Positions 50,524 to 60,613 are shown, counted from the first letter of the stretch. The stretch: DNA of 64,000 bases from Asticcacaulis sp. YBE204 (GCF_000495855.1 NZ_AWGF01000001.1:186001-250000); one strand, 5' to 3'. Numbers and translations: made by a program. Notes: generated by a model from the sequence alone, not told the origin.

Positions 50524-50570
50524 GTTGCCCAAATCTGTTGTCTCGTTTGGAAGAACTAAAGGAACACCTG

Positions 50571-51248
50571 TTGCGCGCGAAAACCACCGAAGACCGTAAG
50601 CTGATCGAAGCCTTCGACCCGATTGCCGAGACTCTGGGCCTCGACATCGTGCGCGTCCGCCTGATGGGCTCGAACAAACCCGGCGGCGCGCGTCGTCTGC
50701 AAATCATGGCCGAACGCAGGACCGACGGCGAGATCAGCGTCAATCAATGCGCCCGCCTGTCGCGCGCCGTATCGGGCTATCTCGAAGAAACCGACCCGAT
50801 TTCGGGCGAATATATCCTCGAAGTCTCGTCGCCCGGTATCGATCGCCCGCTGACGCGCCTGAAGGATTTCGACACCTATCAGGGGCTGGTCGCGCGTCTG
50901 GAACTCGACCGTCTGGCCGAGGGGCGCAAGCGTTTTCGCGGGACCCTGGCTGGGACCGAGGACGGCGAATATATCGCCATTGACCTTGAGGACGAAGACG
51001 ACACCGCGATGATCCCGTTCGCGTGGATCATCGACGCCAAGCTGGTGCTCAACGACGAACTGCTCAAGCTGGGCGCGGAAAAGGCCGCCGCCCGCCGCGA
51101 GCAGGAAGAAGACGAGGACGACGAAGATTTCGAAGATGATGATGCGGACCTCATTGATGAGGACGATGACGACTTCGAAGATGCGGACAACGACGATTTT
51201 GACGACGCGGATTTCGATGACGAATCCGACGACAAGAACCCGAACTAA
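50571..51248 (+). CDS. rimP: Ribosome maturation factor RimP
   Basis: RimP helps assemble the 30S subunit. The 225-residue protein starts at TTG 50,571 (preceded by AAAGGA) with [19 protein letters not shown], and shows [14 protein letters not shown] (family hallmark) and the C-terminal Sm-like domain to about residue 165. The final 55 residues are almost purely Asp/Glu with a few Phe and Ala, a tail absent from E. coli RimP. A frame open upstream from 50,376 crosses the promoter and terminator, so it is not coding. The operon rimP-nusA-ylxR-infB follows. Confidence 0.94.
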   Translation: MRAKTTEDRKLIEAFDPIAETLGLDIVRVRLMGSNKPGGARRLQIMAERRTDGEISVNQCARLSRAVSGYLEETDPISGEYILEVSSPGIDRPLTRLKDFDTYQGLVARLELDRLAEGRKRFRGTLAGTEDGEYIAIDLEDEDDTAMIPFAWIIDAKLVLNDELLKLGAEKAAARREQEEDEDDEDFEDDDADLIDEDDDDFEDADNDDFDDADFDDESDDKNPN

Positions 51249-51262
51249 ATAGGAAAAGTGCA

Positions 51263-52921
51263 ATGAGCTTTACCGGAATCAGCGCCAACCGTCAGGAACT
51301 GCTGCAAATCGCCGACGCCGTGGCGCGCGAAAAGTCGATCGACAAGTCGGTCGTCCTGGCCTCGATCGAAGAGGCGGTGCAAAAGGCCGCCCGTTCGCGT
51401 TACGGTGCCGAGCACGACATCCGCGTCTTCGTCGATCCGCGCACCGGCGAAATGACCATCACCCGCTACGTGACGGTGGTCGCCGACGAGGAAATCGAGA
51501 ACGAATACGCCCAGCGTACCCTGACCGACGCCTTGGCTGAGGACAAGGAAGCCTTTGTCGGCAAGGAATACGCCGAAATCCTGCCGCCGTTCGAACTGGG
51601 CCGCGTCCAGTCGCAGATGGCCCGTCAGGTCGTGACGCATAAGGTGCGCGAAGCCGAGCGCGACCGTCAGTACGACGAGTTCAAGGACCGCGTCGGCGAA
51701 ATCGTCAACGGCACCGTCAAGCGTGTCGAATATGGCAATGTCATCGTCGATCTGGGCCGGGGCGAAGGCATCATGCGCCGCGATCAGTCGATCCCGCGCG
51801 AAGCCTTTCAGGTCAATGACCGCATCCGCGCCTATATCTACGATGTCCGCCGCGAAACCAAGGGCCCGCAGATCATGCTGTCGCGCGCCCACGGCGGCTT
51901 CATGGCCAAGCTGTTCGCGCAGGAAGTCCCCGAAGTCTATGACGGCGTGATCGAAATCAAGTCGGTCGCCCGCGACGCCGGGTCGCGCGCCAAGATGGCC
52001 GTCCTGTCGAACGACAACTCGATCGATCCGGTCGGGGCCTGCGTCGGTATGCGCGGTTCGCGCGTTCAGGCCGTCGTCGCCGAACTGCAAAACGAAAAGA
52101 TCGACATCATTCAGTGGTCGCCGGACGAAGCCACCTTCATCGTCAACGCTCTGGCCCCGGCCGAAGTGTCGAAAGTCGTGCTGGACGAAGAAGAAGACCG
52201 CGTCGAAGTGGTCGTGCCGGACGAACAACTGAGCCTCGCCATCGGCCGTCGTGGTCAGAACGTGCGTCTGGCCTCGCAACTGACCGGCTGGCAGGTCGAC
52301 ATCATTACTGAGTCGCAGGACTCGGAACGCCGTCAGAAGGAATTCGCCGAGCGCACCGCTCTGTTCCAGGAAGCGCTCGACGTCGACGAAGTCATTGCCC
52401 AGTTGCTGGTCACCGAAGGCTTCACCACGGTCGAAGATCTGGCCTATGTCGATCAGAACGAAATTGCCGTCATCGAAGGCTTCGATGAAGATACGGCGTC
52501 GGAACTGCAAGCCCGTGCGCGCGATTTTCTTGAGCGCGAACAGGCCGAACAGAACGCCAAGCGCACCGAACTGGGCGTCGAAGACGACGTGCTGAACGTG
52601 CCGGGTATCACCTTGCCGATGGCGGTCGCTCTGGGCGAAGCCGGCGTCAAGACGGTCGAAGATCTCGCCGATCTGGCCACCGACGAACTGCGCGGCGGTT
52701 TCGAGCAGAACGGTGCCGAGCGCGTCCGCGTGGCGGGCGCTCTGGAAACCTTCTCGCTGTCGCTCCCCGATGCGGAAAACCTGATCCTCAACGCGCGTAT
52801 CGCCGCGGGCTGGATCGAAGCGCCGGAAGAGGAAATCGTCGAAGAGGACGAGACCTACGAAGATGCAGACGCCGTTGACGGCAGTGAGGAGGGCGCCGAT
52901 GTCGCCACTTCCGAACAATGA
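51263..52921 (+). CDS. nusA: Transcription elongation/termination factor NusA
   Basis: NusA binds RNA polymerase and takes part in pausing, termination and antitermination. The 552-residue protein has the N-terminal polymerase-binding domain (about 1-130), S1 (GEIVNGTVKRVEYGNVIVDL), two KH domains (DPVGACVGMRGSRVQAV and LAIGRRGQNVRLASQLTGW), helix-hairpin-helix repeats (VLNVPGITLPMAVALGEAG) and an acidic end (EEEIVEEDETYEDADAVDG). It overlaps the YlxR-like gene by 23 bp. Confidence 0.97.
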   Translation: MSFTGISANRQELLQIADAVAREKSIDKSVVLASIEEAVQKAARSRYGAEHDIRVFVDPRTGEMTITRYVTVVADEEIENEYAQRTLTDALAEDKEAFVGKEYAEILPPFELGRVQSQMARQVVTHKVREAERDRQYDEFKDRVGEIVNGTVKRVEYGNVIVDLGRGEGIMRRDQSIPREAFQVNDRIRAYIYDVRRETKGPQIMLSRAHGGFMAKLFAQEVPEVYDGVIEIKSVARDAGSRAKMAVLSNDNSIDPVGACVGMRGSRVQAVVAELQNEKIDIIQWSPDEATFIVNALAPAEVSKVVLDEEEDRVEVVVPDEQLSLAIGRRGQNVRLASQLTGWQVDIITESQDSERRQKEFAERTALFQEALDVDEVIAQLLVTEGFTTVEDLAYVDQNEIAVIEGFDEDTASELQARARDFLEREQAEQNAKRTELGVEDDVLNVPGITLPMAVALGEAGVKTVEDLADLATDELRGGFEQNGAERVRVAGALETFSLSLPDAENLILNARIAAGWIEAPEEEIVEEDETYEDADAVDGSEEGADVATSEQ

Positions 52922-53684
52922 GACGGCCCGCGATAAATCGCCAAATTCTTCGTGCAGCCGGGGGCCTTCGGCTCACAATGAGACCGTCATCGATCTAAAT
53001 GACGACACCACTGAGTCAGGGGAAACCCTGACTCAGGCCGTCGAACCGAATCCCGAAACCACGCGGCGCGATATCGCCTCGCATACGGCGTTCGCGCGCG
53101 ACGGCCTGATCCGGTTCGTTGTGTCGCCGGACGGCTTCGCCGTGCCCGACCTCAAGGAAAACCTGCCTGGTCGCGGTTTATGGCTTAAGGCCGATGCCGA
53201 CAGCCTGGCGCTGGCGATCAAAAAGAACCTGTTCTCGCGCGCCGCCAAACGTCAGGTGAAAGCCCCCGACGGGCTGGCCGAAATGGTGCCTAACCTCATC
53301 CGCAAACGCGTGCTCGATCAGCTCGGTCTGGCACGGCGCGAAGGAAATTTGCTGACGGGGTTTGAAAAAGTCGCGACAGCGCTTAAATTAGGCAGGAGCC
53401 AGCCCCACGCCGCTGGTCGGGCCGCCTGGCTGATCGAAGCCGCCGACGGCGCCGAAGACGGCCGCAACAAGCTCCTTTCTGTCGCATTTTCGCAAACCCC
53501 GCCGGTTAATATCTGCGGAATCTACACGAACGACGAATTGAGTTTGGCTTTGGGGCTGGAAAATGTCATACACGCCGCCATTGTCGAAGGGCGTCGGTCT
53601 CAGGCCTTTTCGAAAGAGATTACGCGCTTGAGCGGGTTCCAACCGCTGTTTCCTGCGAAATGGCGCGAAAGGCCCTTTAATTGA
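52899..53684 (+). CDS. YlxR/DUF448-type RNA-binding protein
   Basis: The 261-residue protein carries the DUF448 (YlxR) segment LIRFVVSPDGFAVPDLKENL with PGRGLWLKAD (about residues 65-95), followed by an L7Ae-like second half (ARREGNLLTGFEKVATAL). Most members have an RxC(I/V) motif before this, which is not visible here: the region reads TTRRDIASHTAFARDG. The first 55 residues are polar and probably disordered. ATG 52,899 lies inside nusA. The nusA-ylxR-infB order is conserved. In some bacteria YlxR binds RNase P or acts as a nucleoid-type regulator. Confidence 0.88.
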   Translation: MSPLPNNETARDKSPNSSCSRGPSAHNETVIDLNDDTTESGETLTQAVEPNPETTRRDIASHTAFARDGLIRFVVSPDGFAVPDLKENLPGRGLWLKADADSLALAIKKNLFSRAAKRQVKAPDGLAEMVPNLIRKRVLDQLGLARREGNLLTGFEKVATALKLGRSQPHAAGRAAWLIEAADGAEDGRNKLLSVAFSQTPPVNICGIYTNDELSLALGLENVIHAAIVEGRRSQAFSKEITRLSGFQPLFPAKWRERPFN

Positions 53685-53796
53685 GTTGAGAATGCGACTA
53701 TCAGGGCGGTGATTTTTCACGGCTCGATTTTTGTATTCCGAAATTGTCCGAAACGAAGCCGATCGCGGCTTCATCAAGGTTTAAGTAGCAAGCTGA

Positions 53797-56700
53797 ATGA
53801 GCGACCCGAAAGACGATAAGACCGATGCCCAAAAGGGCGACAATACCCGCGCGCCGCTGAGCCTCAAGCCGCGGACCGGTGGAAACGTGTCCACCGGCAC
53901 GGTAAAGCAGAGCTTCAGCCACGGCCGCTCGAAGACGGTGGTGGTGGAGACCAAGCGCCGTATCGGTACGCCGCCGCCGGGCGCTCCGGGCAGCGCGAAC
54001 CCGGCGCCGCGTCCGACCGCCGACAGCAATCTGGCCAAGCCGCGTCCGCCACAACAGGGTGGACAGTCGCAAAACAACGGCCCGCGCCCGTCTCAGAATT
54101 CCGGCCCTCGTCCGCAATCGGGGGCTAACCTCGGTGGTCTGCGTCAGGAAGAGGTCGAACGCCGCAACCGCGTCGTCGAAGCCGCGCGTCAGGATCAGGA
54201 ACGCCGCGAGGCGGACGCCCGCCGTGCCGCTGAAGTCCGCGCTCGTGAAGAGGCCGCGCGCCGCGCCGCCGAACCCGCGCCGCAAGCGTCGGCTCCGGCC
54301 CCGGCTGCACCTTCGGCCCCGGTCGAAGCGCCGCGCGCTGCCGAACCGGCCCCGCAGCCCGTTCAGAAGAGCCCTATCGAAGAGGCCCTGTCGCGTCCGG
54401 CCCAACGGGCGCCGCGCGAAGGTCATCGTGAAGGCTTCCGCGACGATCGTGGTCCGCGCACGGAACATCCGCAAGGCGATCGTCCCCAGGGGCAATACGG
54501 TGACCGTCCGCGTCCTCAGGGTGATCGTCCGCAAGGCGACCGTCCGCCGTTTAACCGCGACCGCCCGCAAGGGGATCGTCCTCAAGGCAATTATGGCGAC
54601 CGCTCGCCGCGTCCCCAAGGTGATCGTCCGCAAGGCAACTATGGTGAGCGTACCCCGCGTCCGCAGGGTGACCGTCCGCCGTTCAACCGTGACCGTCCGC
54701 AAGGCGACCGCCCGCAGGGTGATCGTCCGGCATTCAATCGTGATGGCAACCGTGATCGTCCGCAAGGCGATCGTCCTCAGGGCGACCGTGGACCCCGCCC
54801 GCAAGGCGACCGTGGCCCGCGTCCCGCCGGTGAGACCGTCCGTTATTCGGCCAATTCGCCGCGTCCGCCGCGCGCCCCTGCCGGGGTTGCCCCGAACGCT
54901 CCGGCGGTATCCGAAGTCGACCGTATCCGTTCCTCGCGCGGTACCCCCGCCGGTCGCCCGCTGGGTGCCCGCGCCGGTGATGACGATGACCGCAACAAGC
55001 GCGGCAAGGTCGGCGCGCCGACCAAGGCCGTCTCGCAAACCCGTGGTGAGCCCAAGCGTCGCGAAGGCCGCCTGACCCTGCAAGCCGTCGTCGGTGACGA
55101 CGAGGGTGCTGCCGATCGTATGCGTTCGCTGGCCTCGGTTCGCCGGGCCCGTGAGCGTGAACGCGAAAAGCGCAAGGGTACGACGACCGAACAGGCCCGC
55201 GTCTCGCGCGATGTCATCATCCCCGACGTCATCACGGTTCAGGAACTGTCCAACCGTATGGCCGTCCGCGCCGTCGACATCATCAAGATGCTGATGAAGC
55301 AGGGCATGATGCTCAAGATCAACGACGTGATCGACACGGACACCGCCGAACTGGTAGCTACCGAATTCGGTCACACCGTTAAGCGCGTGTCGGAATCCGA
55401 CGTCATGGAAGGCTTCATCGACGCCGAGGACCACGACGACGACACCGTCGTCCGTCCGCCGGTCGTGGCCGTCATGGGTCACGTCGACCACGGCAAGACC
55501 TCGCTGCTCGATGCCCTGCGCAAGGCCGATGTCGCAACCGGCGAAGCCGGTGGCATCACCCAGCATATCGGTGCCTATCAGGTTCGTGTGCCGTCGGGCG
55601 ACCGCGTCACCTTCCTCGATACGCCGGGCCACGCCGCCTTCTCGGCCATGCGTGCCCGTGGCGCGAACGTGACCGACATCGTGGTGCTGGTCGTGGCCGC
55701 CGACGACGGCGTCATGCCGCAGACGATTGAGGCCATCAACCACGCCCGTTCGGCCAAGACGCCGATCATCGTGGCTGTCAACAAGATGGACAAGCACGAA
55801 GCCAATCCGCAGCGCGTCATCAACGAACTTCTGCAACACGAAGTCGTCGTCGAAGCGCTCGGTGGTGAAACCCAGATCATCGAGGTCTCGGCCAAGACGG
55901 GCCTCGGCCTCGACAGCCTGATCGAAGCGATCCTGCTGCAAGCCGAAGTCCTCGACCTGCGCGCCAATCCGGATCGCACCGCCGAAGGCGTGGTCATCGA
56001 AGCCAAGCTCGACAAGGGCCGTGGCCCGGTGGCGACGGTTCTGGTCAAGCGCGGTACGCTGAAGCGCGGCGACATCATCGTGGCCGGCGCTTCGTGGGGT
56101 CGCGTCCGCGCCCTGATCAACGAGCGCAACGAGCAACTGCCCGAAGCCGGTCCGTCCGAGCCCGTGGAAATCCTCGGCCTCGACGCCGCGCCCGATCCCG
56201 GTGAAGCCTTCGCCGTGGTCGAAAGCGACGCCCGCGCCCGTGAAATCACCGAGTACCGTCAGCGCATCAAGCGCGAAAAGACTCTGGCTCCGGTGGGCGC
56301 CATCTCGCTGACCGACATGATGTCGAAGCTGGCCGAAAAGAAGGTCAAGGAGCTTCAGCTCATCATCAAGGCCGACGTGCAGGGTTCCGCCGAAGCGATC
56401 ATCGGCTCGCTGGAAAAGGTCGGCAACGACGAAGTCCGCGCCCGCATCATCCATTCGGGCGCCGGGGCGATCACCGAGTCCGACGTGCAGCTGGCCAAGG
56501 GCTCGAACTCGCCAATCATCGGCTTCAACGTTCGGGCGTCGAAGCAGGCGCGCGATCTGGCCGAGCGTGAAGGCGTGGAAATCCGTTACTACGCGATCAT
56601 CTACGACCTGATCGATGACATCAAGGGCGTGCTTTCGGGCATGCTGGCCCCGATCCAGCGCGAAACCTTCCTCGGCAATGCCGAAGTGCTGGAAGTGTTC

Positions 56701-56961
56701 GACATCACCAAGGTCGGCAAGGTCGCGGGTTGCCGCGTCACCGAAGGCCGTGTGGAAAAGGGCGCCCGCGTCCGTATCCTGCGCGACAACGTCGTCATTC
56801 AGGAAATGGGCGTCCTCTCGACGCTCAAGCGCTTCAAGGACGAGGTCAATTCGGTGGTCGTGGGTCAGGAATGCGGTATGGCGTTCAATGGCTTCCAGGA
56901 CCTCAAGGCCGGGGACTTCATCGAGTGCTTCACGGTCGAAGAGATCAAGCGCACCCTCTAG
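53797..56961 (+). CDS. infB: Translation initiation factor IF-2
   Basis: IF-2 is the GTPase that brings fMet-tRNA to the 30S subunit. The 1054-residue protein has a long disordered N-terminus. Within it, residues about 224-346 are a degenerate tandem repeat of units such as [11 protein letters not shown] and FNRDRPQ. An IF2_N helix domain follows ([19 protein letters not shown]), then the G domain with [16 protein letters not shown] (about residue 560), [15 protein letters not shown] and NKMDK, and the C-terminal domains to KAGDFIECF. The repeat makes it longer than E. coli IF-2 (890 residues). Confidence 0.97.
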   Translation: MSDPKDDKTDAQKGDNTRAPLSLKPRTGGNVSTGTVKQSFSHGRSKTVVVETKRRIGTPPPGAPGSANPAPRPTADSNLAKPRPPQQGGQSQNNGPRPSQNSGPRPQSGANLGGLRQEEVERRNRVVEAARQDQERREADARRAAEVRAREEAARRAAEPAPQASAPAPAAPSAPVEAPRAAEPAPQPVQKSPIEEALSRPAQRAPREGHREGFRDDRGPRTEHPQGDRPQGQYGDRPRPQGDRPQGDRPPFNRDRPQGDRPQGNYGDRSPRPQGDRPQGNYGERTPRPQGDRPPFNRDRPQGDRPQGDRPAFNRDGNRDRPQGDRPQGDRGPRPQGDRGPRPAGETVRYSANSPRPPRAPAGVAPNAPAVSEVDRIRSSRGTPAGRPLGARAGDDDDRNKRGKVGAPTKAVSQTRGEPKRREGRLTLQAVVGDDEGAADRMRSLASVRRAREREREKRKGTTTEQARVSRDVIIPDVITVQELSNRMAVRAVDIIKMLMKQGMMLKINDVIDTDTAELVATEFGHTVKRVSESDVMEGFIDAEDHDDDTVVRPPVVAVMGHVDHGKTSLLDALRKADVATGEAGGITQHIGAYQVRVPSGDRVTFLDTPGHAAFSAMRARGANVTDIVVLVVAADDGVMPQTIEAINHARSAKTPIIVAVNKMDKHEANPQRVINELLQHEVVVEALGGETQIIEVSAKTGLGLDSLIEAILLQAEVLDLRANPDRTAEGVVIEAKLDKGRGPVATVLVKRGTLKRGDIIVAGASWGRVRALINERNEQLPEAGPSEPVEILGLDAAPDPGEAFAVVESDARAREITEYRQRIKREKTLAPVGAISLTDMMSKLAEKKVKELQLIIKADVQGSAEAIIGSLEKVGNDEVRARIIHSGAGAITESDVQLAKGSNSPIIGFNVRASKQARDLAEREGVEIRYYAIIYDLIDDIKGVLSGMLAPIQRETFLGNAEVLEVFDITKVGKVAGCRVTEGRVEKGARVRILRDNVVIQEMGVLSTLKRFKDEVNSVVVGQECGMAFNGFQDLKAGDFIECFTVEEIKRTL
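54470..54835. repeat. Tandem repeat inside infB
   Basis: About 20 imperfect copies of a 15-base unit (such as GGTGATCGTCCGCAA) encode GDRPQ-type repeats in the disordered N-terminal part of IF-2. Copy number may vary between strains. Confidence 0.8.
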
Positions 56962-57037
56962 TCTTTCAAAAGGATTTGGCCCGGCCTCGTGTCGGGCCGA
57001 ATGCTTTTGGGGATTAGTGTGTCTCTGATAGTTATGG

Positions 57038-57067
57038 GGTGTGGGGTCTGCGACCCCACGCCTTTTT
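57038..57067 (+). terminator. Terminator after infB, GGGGTC-GACCCC repeat family
   Basis: Arms GGTGTGGGGTC (57,038-57,048) and GACCCCACGCC (57,052-57,062) are followed by TTTTT. A weaker hairpin GGCCCG/CGGGCC at about 56,979-56,998 precedes it. Terminating here suggests rbfA-truB are not simply part of the infB transcript. Confidence 0.8.
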
Positions 57068-57120
57068 CTTTCATTTGAAACCTTTGACTTTTCGCAAGGT
57101 TTATCGCCTATAACACCGCC

Positions 57121-57999
57121 ATGCCCGATACGACCTTTTTCGACCCGTCCCATTACGTCCTGATTATCAAGTGCCCCGATACGCGCGGTATCGTCGCGGC
57201 GGTGTCGGGTTATCTGAATGACAACGACATTTCGATTGTTGAATCGAACCAGTTCAACGACGCGCAGGGTGACATGTTCTACGTCCGCGTCGTGTTCAAG
57301 CAGGCCGGGCCGCGGATGCCGCCGATGTCGATCCTGCGCGAAGGCTTCAAGCCCATCGCGCACCGGTTCAGCATGGAATGGGACATCCATAATCTCAGCG
57401 TCCGGCCGAAGGTCATCATCGCGGTGTCGAAGTTCGGCCACTGCCTGTACGAGCTTCTGCACCGCTGGCGCTCAGGGTTGCTGCCGGTCGAGATCGCGGC
57501 GGTCATGTCGAACCACGAGGATATGCGCTCCTTCGTCGAATGGAACGGCCTGCCCTATGTGCACCTGCCGATCACCAAGGACACCAAGGCCGAACAGGAG
57601 GCGCAGTTCCTCGGATTGATAGACGAGCACAAGGCCGATCTGGTGGTGCTGGCGCGTTATATGCAAATCCTGTCGGACGATATGAGCCGCACCCTGTCGG
57701 GCAAGTGCATCAATATCCACCACTCGTTCCTGCCGTCGTTCAAGGGTGCCAAGCCCTACCATCAGGCGCATCAGCGCGGGGTGAAGATCATCGGGGCGAC
57801 GGCGCACTATGTGACCTCGGACCTCGACGAAGGCCCGATCATCGAGCAGGACGTCCAACGCGTGAACCACGGCCATACGCCGGAACAACTGGTCGCCATC
57901 GGGCAGGATATCGAGGCCCGGGTGCTGGCGCGGGCAGTGACCTGGCACGCCGAACGCCGCGTCATCATCAATGGCGGCAAAACGATCGTCTTTAACTGA
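57121..57999 (+). CDS. purU: Formyltetrahydrofolate deformylase
   Basis: PurU hydrolyses 10-formyl-tetrahydrofolate to formate and tetrahydrofolate and balances one-carbon pools. The 292-residue protein has an N-terminal ACT domain (YVLIIKCPDTRGIVAAVSGY) and a formyltransferase domain with INIHHSFLPSFKGAKPYHQA and TSDLDEGPIIEQD, containing the catalytic Asn/His/Asp set. It lies between infB and rbfA, an unusual place, and is cut off from infB by a terminator. Confidence 0.95.
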   Translation: MPDTTFFDPSHYVLIIKCPDTRGIVAAVSGYLNDNDISIVESNQFNDAQGDMFYVRVVFKQAGPRMPPMSILREGFKPIAHRFSMEWDIHNLSVRPKVIIAVSKFGHCLYELLHRWRSGLLPVEIAAVMSNHEDMRSFVEWNGLPYVHLPITKDTKAEQEAQFLGLIDEHKADLVVLARYMQILSDDMSRTLSGKCINIHHSFLPSFKGAKPYHQAHQRGVKIIGATAHYVTSDLDEGPIIEQDVQRVNHGHTPEQLVAIGQDIEARVLARAVTWHAERRVIINGGKTIVFN

Positions 58000-58062
58000 T
58001 TTCGCACTTGCGAACATCGCCTTCGCGTTGCACAGTCGCGGCCTCTGAAAAGGGGTTCAGAC

Positions 58063-58746
58063 ATGCCCAAGGCCAAGACCACATCGACACGCAAGCGCCG
58101 GGTGAAAACGCCGGCGTCGAACCTCTATATCGTGCAATATGCCGAGGTGAACGGCATCGGTATGGGGCGTTTGTCGGACGGCTCGCATTATCTGACGCAG
58201 CGGGGGCTGGCGCGGTTATGCGGCGTACAAAACGCTCATATCGGGACGATCAGCCGCGACTGGGCACTCGACAAACCGCGTATTCAGACGATCAAGACGC
58301 GCTTGGCCACCCTCAACGAAGAACGCGCGGCCGCCCATACCATTCTGACCTATCAGGGCCGCCGCCAATATTGCTACGATGTGGCGGTATGTCAGGCGAT
58401 TCTGGCCTATTATGCCCATGACGCGGGGCGTCAGGTTCAGGCCGAGGCGGCGCTCAATACCTATGACGGCGAGGGTCTGAGCGCCTACCTCTCGCATATG
58501 CTGGACGGGTTTACGGTCGCGCCGGAACCCGAAGCGGAACCGCTGAAATTTCAGCCGGTCGAGGTTATGGAAACGTCCGTCAATGAGCCTGAACACGACG
58601 CGATGACCCGCATGGTCATGGCCTATGCGCAGTTGTCGTTTGCCATGGCGCAGGCCTATGTGACGTGGCTGCGTACCTTGATGCAGGCGGCGGCGTGGAA
58701 CCGACTGGGACTCTATGTCCCGCTGCGCGGCTTTGTCGGCGGATAA
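58063..58746 (+). CDS. Uncharacterised protein, possible HTH-like N-terminal motif
   Basis: This 227-residue protein starts with a basic tail (MPKAKTTSTRKRRVKT). The segment GMGRLSDGSHYLTQRGLARL continues CGVQNAHIGTISRDWA, which looks like a DNA-binding or antirepressor-type domain in which a residue set is read as on a helix-turn-helix (LTQRGLARLCGVQNAHIG). A helical middle (YCYDVAVCQAILAYYAHDA) and a hydrophobic C-terminal helix follow. Proteins with the pattern G-x-L-x-D-G-x-x-x-L-T-x-R-G-L are, as I recall, scattered in alphaproteobacteria and phages, with no assigned role. It sits in a translation gene cluster without obvious reason. Confidence 0.65.
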   Translation: MPKAKTTSTRKRRVKTPASNLYIVQYAEVNGIGMGRLSDGSHYLTQRGLARLCGVQNAHIGTISRDWALDKPRIQTIKTRLATLNEERAAAHTILTYQGRRQYCYDVAVCQAILAYYAHDAGRQVQAEAALNTYDGEGLSAYLSHMLDGFTVAPEPEAEPLKFQPVEVMETSVNEPEHDAMTRMVMAYAQLSFAMAQAYVTWLRTLMQAAAWNRLGLYVPLRGFVGG

Positions 58747-58787
58747 TTTTCGATAGAAAATCTGCGAAAAAAGCTTATACAGCGCGG

Positions 58788-59261
58788 ATGAAACGCGAAA
58801 CTCACAAATCGGGTAAGGGCCACAAGGCCGAAACCCTTGGACCGTCCCAGCGCCAGCTGCGCGCGGGCGAACTGGTCCGTCACGCGCTGGTCGATATCCT
58901 GCGCGAAGAAGAACTGCACGACGAAGCCCTTCAGGGCGTGTCGATCACCATCACCGAAGTGCGCTGCTCGCCGGACCTGCGTCATGCGACCGTGTTCGTC
59001 GAACCGCTCGGTGCCGGTCTCGGTGGCGTGACCATCCCGAAGGACAAGATCGCCCCGGCGGTCGAGGCGCTCAATCGTCACGCCAAATATCTGCGCGGGA
59101 TTCTGGGGCGCAGCATCGAGATGAAGTTCACGCCCGACCTGCGCTTCCTGCACGACGAAAGCTTCAACGAAGCGGCGCGGATTGACGCGTTGTTCCTGCG
59201 TCCGGAAATCGCCCGCGATCTGCGCGGCGAACGTCACACGGACGATGAAGACGAAGACTGA
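58788..59261 (+). CDS. rbfA: Ribosome-binding factor A
   Basis: RbfA binds the 30S subunit late in assembly, near helix 1 of 16S rRNA, and is important in the cold. The 157-residue protein has the KH-like fold marks PSQRQLRAGELVRHALVDIL, VSITITEVRCSPDLRHATVF and KYLRGILGRSIEMKFTPDLR, with an acidic end (TDDEDED). ATG 58,788 is chosen; the frame open from 58,665 lies within the previous gene. The stop overlaps the truB start (TGATG). Confidence 0.96.
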   Translation: MKRETHKSGKGHKAETLGPSQRQLRAGELVRHALVDILREEELHDEALQGVSITITEVRCSPDLRHATVFVEPLGAGLGGVTIPKDKIAPAVEALNRHAKYLRGILGRSIEMKFTPDLRFLHDESFNEAARIDALFLRPEIARDLRGERHTDDEDED

Positions 59262-60220
59262 TGGGCCGCAAGAAAAAAGGCGACGAGGTCAGCGGCTGGG
59301 TCTGTTTCGACAAGCCGCACGGTCTGGGCTCGACCCAGGCCGTCAGCTTCATCAAGCGCCTCTATAATGCTCAGAAAGCCGGTCACGCCGGGACGCTCGA
59401 TCCGCTCGCGTCCGGCATATTGCCGATCGCTCTGGGCGAGGCGACCAAGACCGTTCCCTACCTGATGGAAGCCGACAAGGTCTACCGCTTCACGGTTCGC
59501 TGGGGCCTGCGCACGGCCAGCTACGACCTCGAAGGCGAGGTGTTGGAGCAAAACGACCTGCGCCCGACCGAGGCCGAAATCCGCGACATCCTGCCGATAT
59601 TTATCGGCGAGATCGAACAGGCTCCGCCTGCCTTTTCGGCCATCAAGGTCGACGGCAAGCGTGCCTACGATCTGGCCCGCGAAGGCGTTGAGTTCGAGCT
59701 GGAGACACGGCCCGTCACGGTCCATGACCTGACGCTGGAGCGCATGGTCTCCGACAACGAGGCCGAGTTCCTCCTCCACTGCGGCAAGGGCACCTATGTC
59801 CGCTCCATCGCCCGCGATATGGCGCTGGAACTCGGTGTGCTGGGTGTGGTCAGCGTTTTGCGCCGCGAACGGGTCGGTGGTTTCAATTTAAATTTGTCCG
59901 CAGGGGTGGAAAAGCTTGAGGATTTGAGGCATAGAGACGCCGCTTTCGAGGCTTTGCTTGCCGTTGAGACGGCGCTGGACGACATCCCGGCGCTGCCTGT
60001 GACGGAAGACGAGGCCGCTAAGCTCAAACAGGGTCGCGATATCGCCCTGTCCTTCTCCCGCACGGAAACGGCGGAGGCGGCTTTGAAAATCCGAGGGCAA
60101 TCGGGAAAATCAGAGCACGGGCGCACCCTTTGGGCGCACAAGGACGGTCAGATCGTGGCTTTGGGCGAACTGCGTCTGGGGGTCTTTTACCCCACGCGCA
60201 TCCTTAACCTCAACTCTTAG
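59261..60220 (+). CDS. truB: tRNA pseudouridine-55 synthase
   Basis: TruB converts U55 of tRNAs to pseudouridine. The 319-residue protein has [39 protein letters not shown] (catalytic aspartate in the first LDP, about residue 45), [18 protein letters not shown] and [20 protein letters not shown]. The C-terminal PUA-like part follows. It is translationally coupled to rbfA and 34 bp before rpsO. Confidence 0.97.
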   Translation: MGRKKKGDEVSGWVCFDKPHGLGSTQAVSFIKRLYNAQKAGHAGTLDPLASGILPIALGEATKTVPYLMEADKVYRFTVRWGLRTASYDLEGEVLEQNDLRPTEAEIRDILPIFIGEIEQAPPAFSAIKVDGKRAYDLAREGVEFELETRPVTVHDLTLERMVSDNEAEFLLHCGKGTYVRSIARDMALELGVLGVVSVLRRERVGGFNLNLSAGVEKLEDLRHRDAAFEALLAVETALDDIPALPVTEDEAAKLKQGRDIALSFSRTETAEAALKIRGQSGKSEHGRTLWAHKDGQIVALGELRLGVFYPTRILNLNS

Positions 60221-60254
60221 GCAGCGGCACAGACCCTGCGAAAAGGAGCATACG

Positions 60255-60524
60255 ATGTCGATCACTGTCGAGCGTAAAGCCGAACTGATCAAGACCCACG
60301 GCCGCACCGAAGGTGACACGGGCGGGGCAGAAGTCCAGATTGCGATCCTCTCCGAGCGTATCGCCAACCTGACCGAACACTTCAAGGGTCACAAGAAGGA
60401 CAACCACAGCCGTCGCGGCCTCCTGAAAATGGTTTCGCAACGTCGTCGTCTTCTTGACTACCTTAAGAACACCGACGTCGCTCGCTACCAGGCGATCATC
60501 GAGACCCTCGGTCTGCGTCGCTAA
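60255..60524 (+). CDS. rpsO: 30S ribosomal protein S15
   Basis: S15 binds the central domain of 16S rRNA early in assembly. The 89-residue protein is of exact family length with [59 protein letters not shown] and the ending LGLRR. It lies between truB and pnp, as in many proteobacteria. The usual first residue set (MS) is kept, and AAAAGGAG gives a strong ribosome site. Confidence 0.98.
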   Translation: MSITVERKAELIKTHGRTEGDTGGAEVQIAILSERIANLTEHFKGHKKDNHSRRGLLKMVSQRRRLLDYLKNTDVARYQAIIETLGLRR

Positions 60525-60537
60525 GTCTTACCAAACG

Positions 60538-60567
60538 TCAGGGCCTGACCTTCGTGTCAGGCCCTGA
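60538..60567 (+). terminator. Strong hairpin after rpsO
   Basis: Perfect 12-base arms (60,538-60,549 and 60,556-60,567) lie 14 bp after the rpsO stop. No T-run follows, so it may be an RNase III-type or stabilising structure rather than a terminator. Confidence 0.6.
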
Positions 60568-60613
60568 TCGTATCTGCCGGTTCGCTTGTTACGAGAAATA
60601 AGCATCCGGTCTC

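Noticed and set aside
50308-50570. Search for a tRNA-fMet gene before rimP
   Set aside because: The gap holds an inverted repeat, a promoter and a terminator; no cloverleaf or GGTTCGA-type T-arm was seen.
54470-54835. Regular repeats that could suggest a CRISPR array
   Set aside because: Units are about 15 bases, in frame, and encode GDRPQ-type residues in the disordered part of IF-2; no unique spacers and no cas genes.
53701-57462. Very long minus-strand open frame (over 1200 codons) opposite infB
   Set aside because: It is antisense to a certain gene; its sequence is rich in Arg, Ala and Gly with no domain. High-GC codon bias leaves such frames open.
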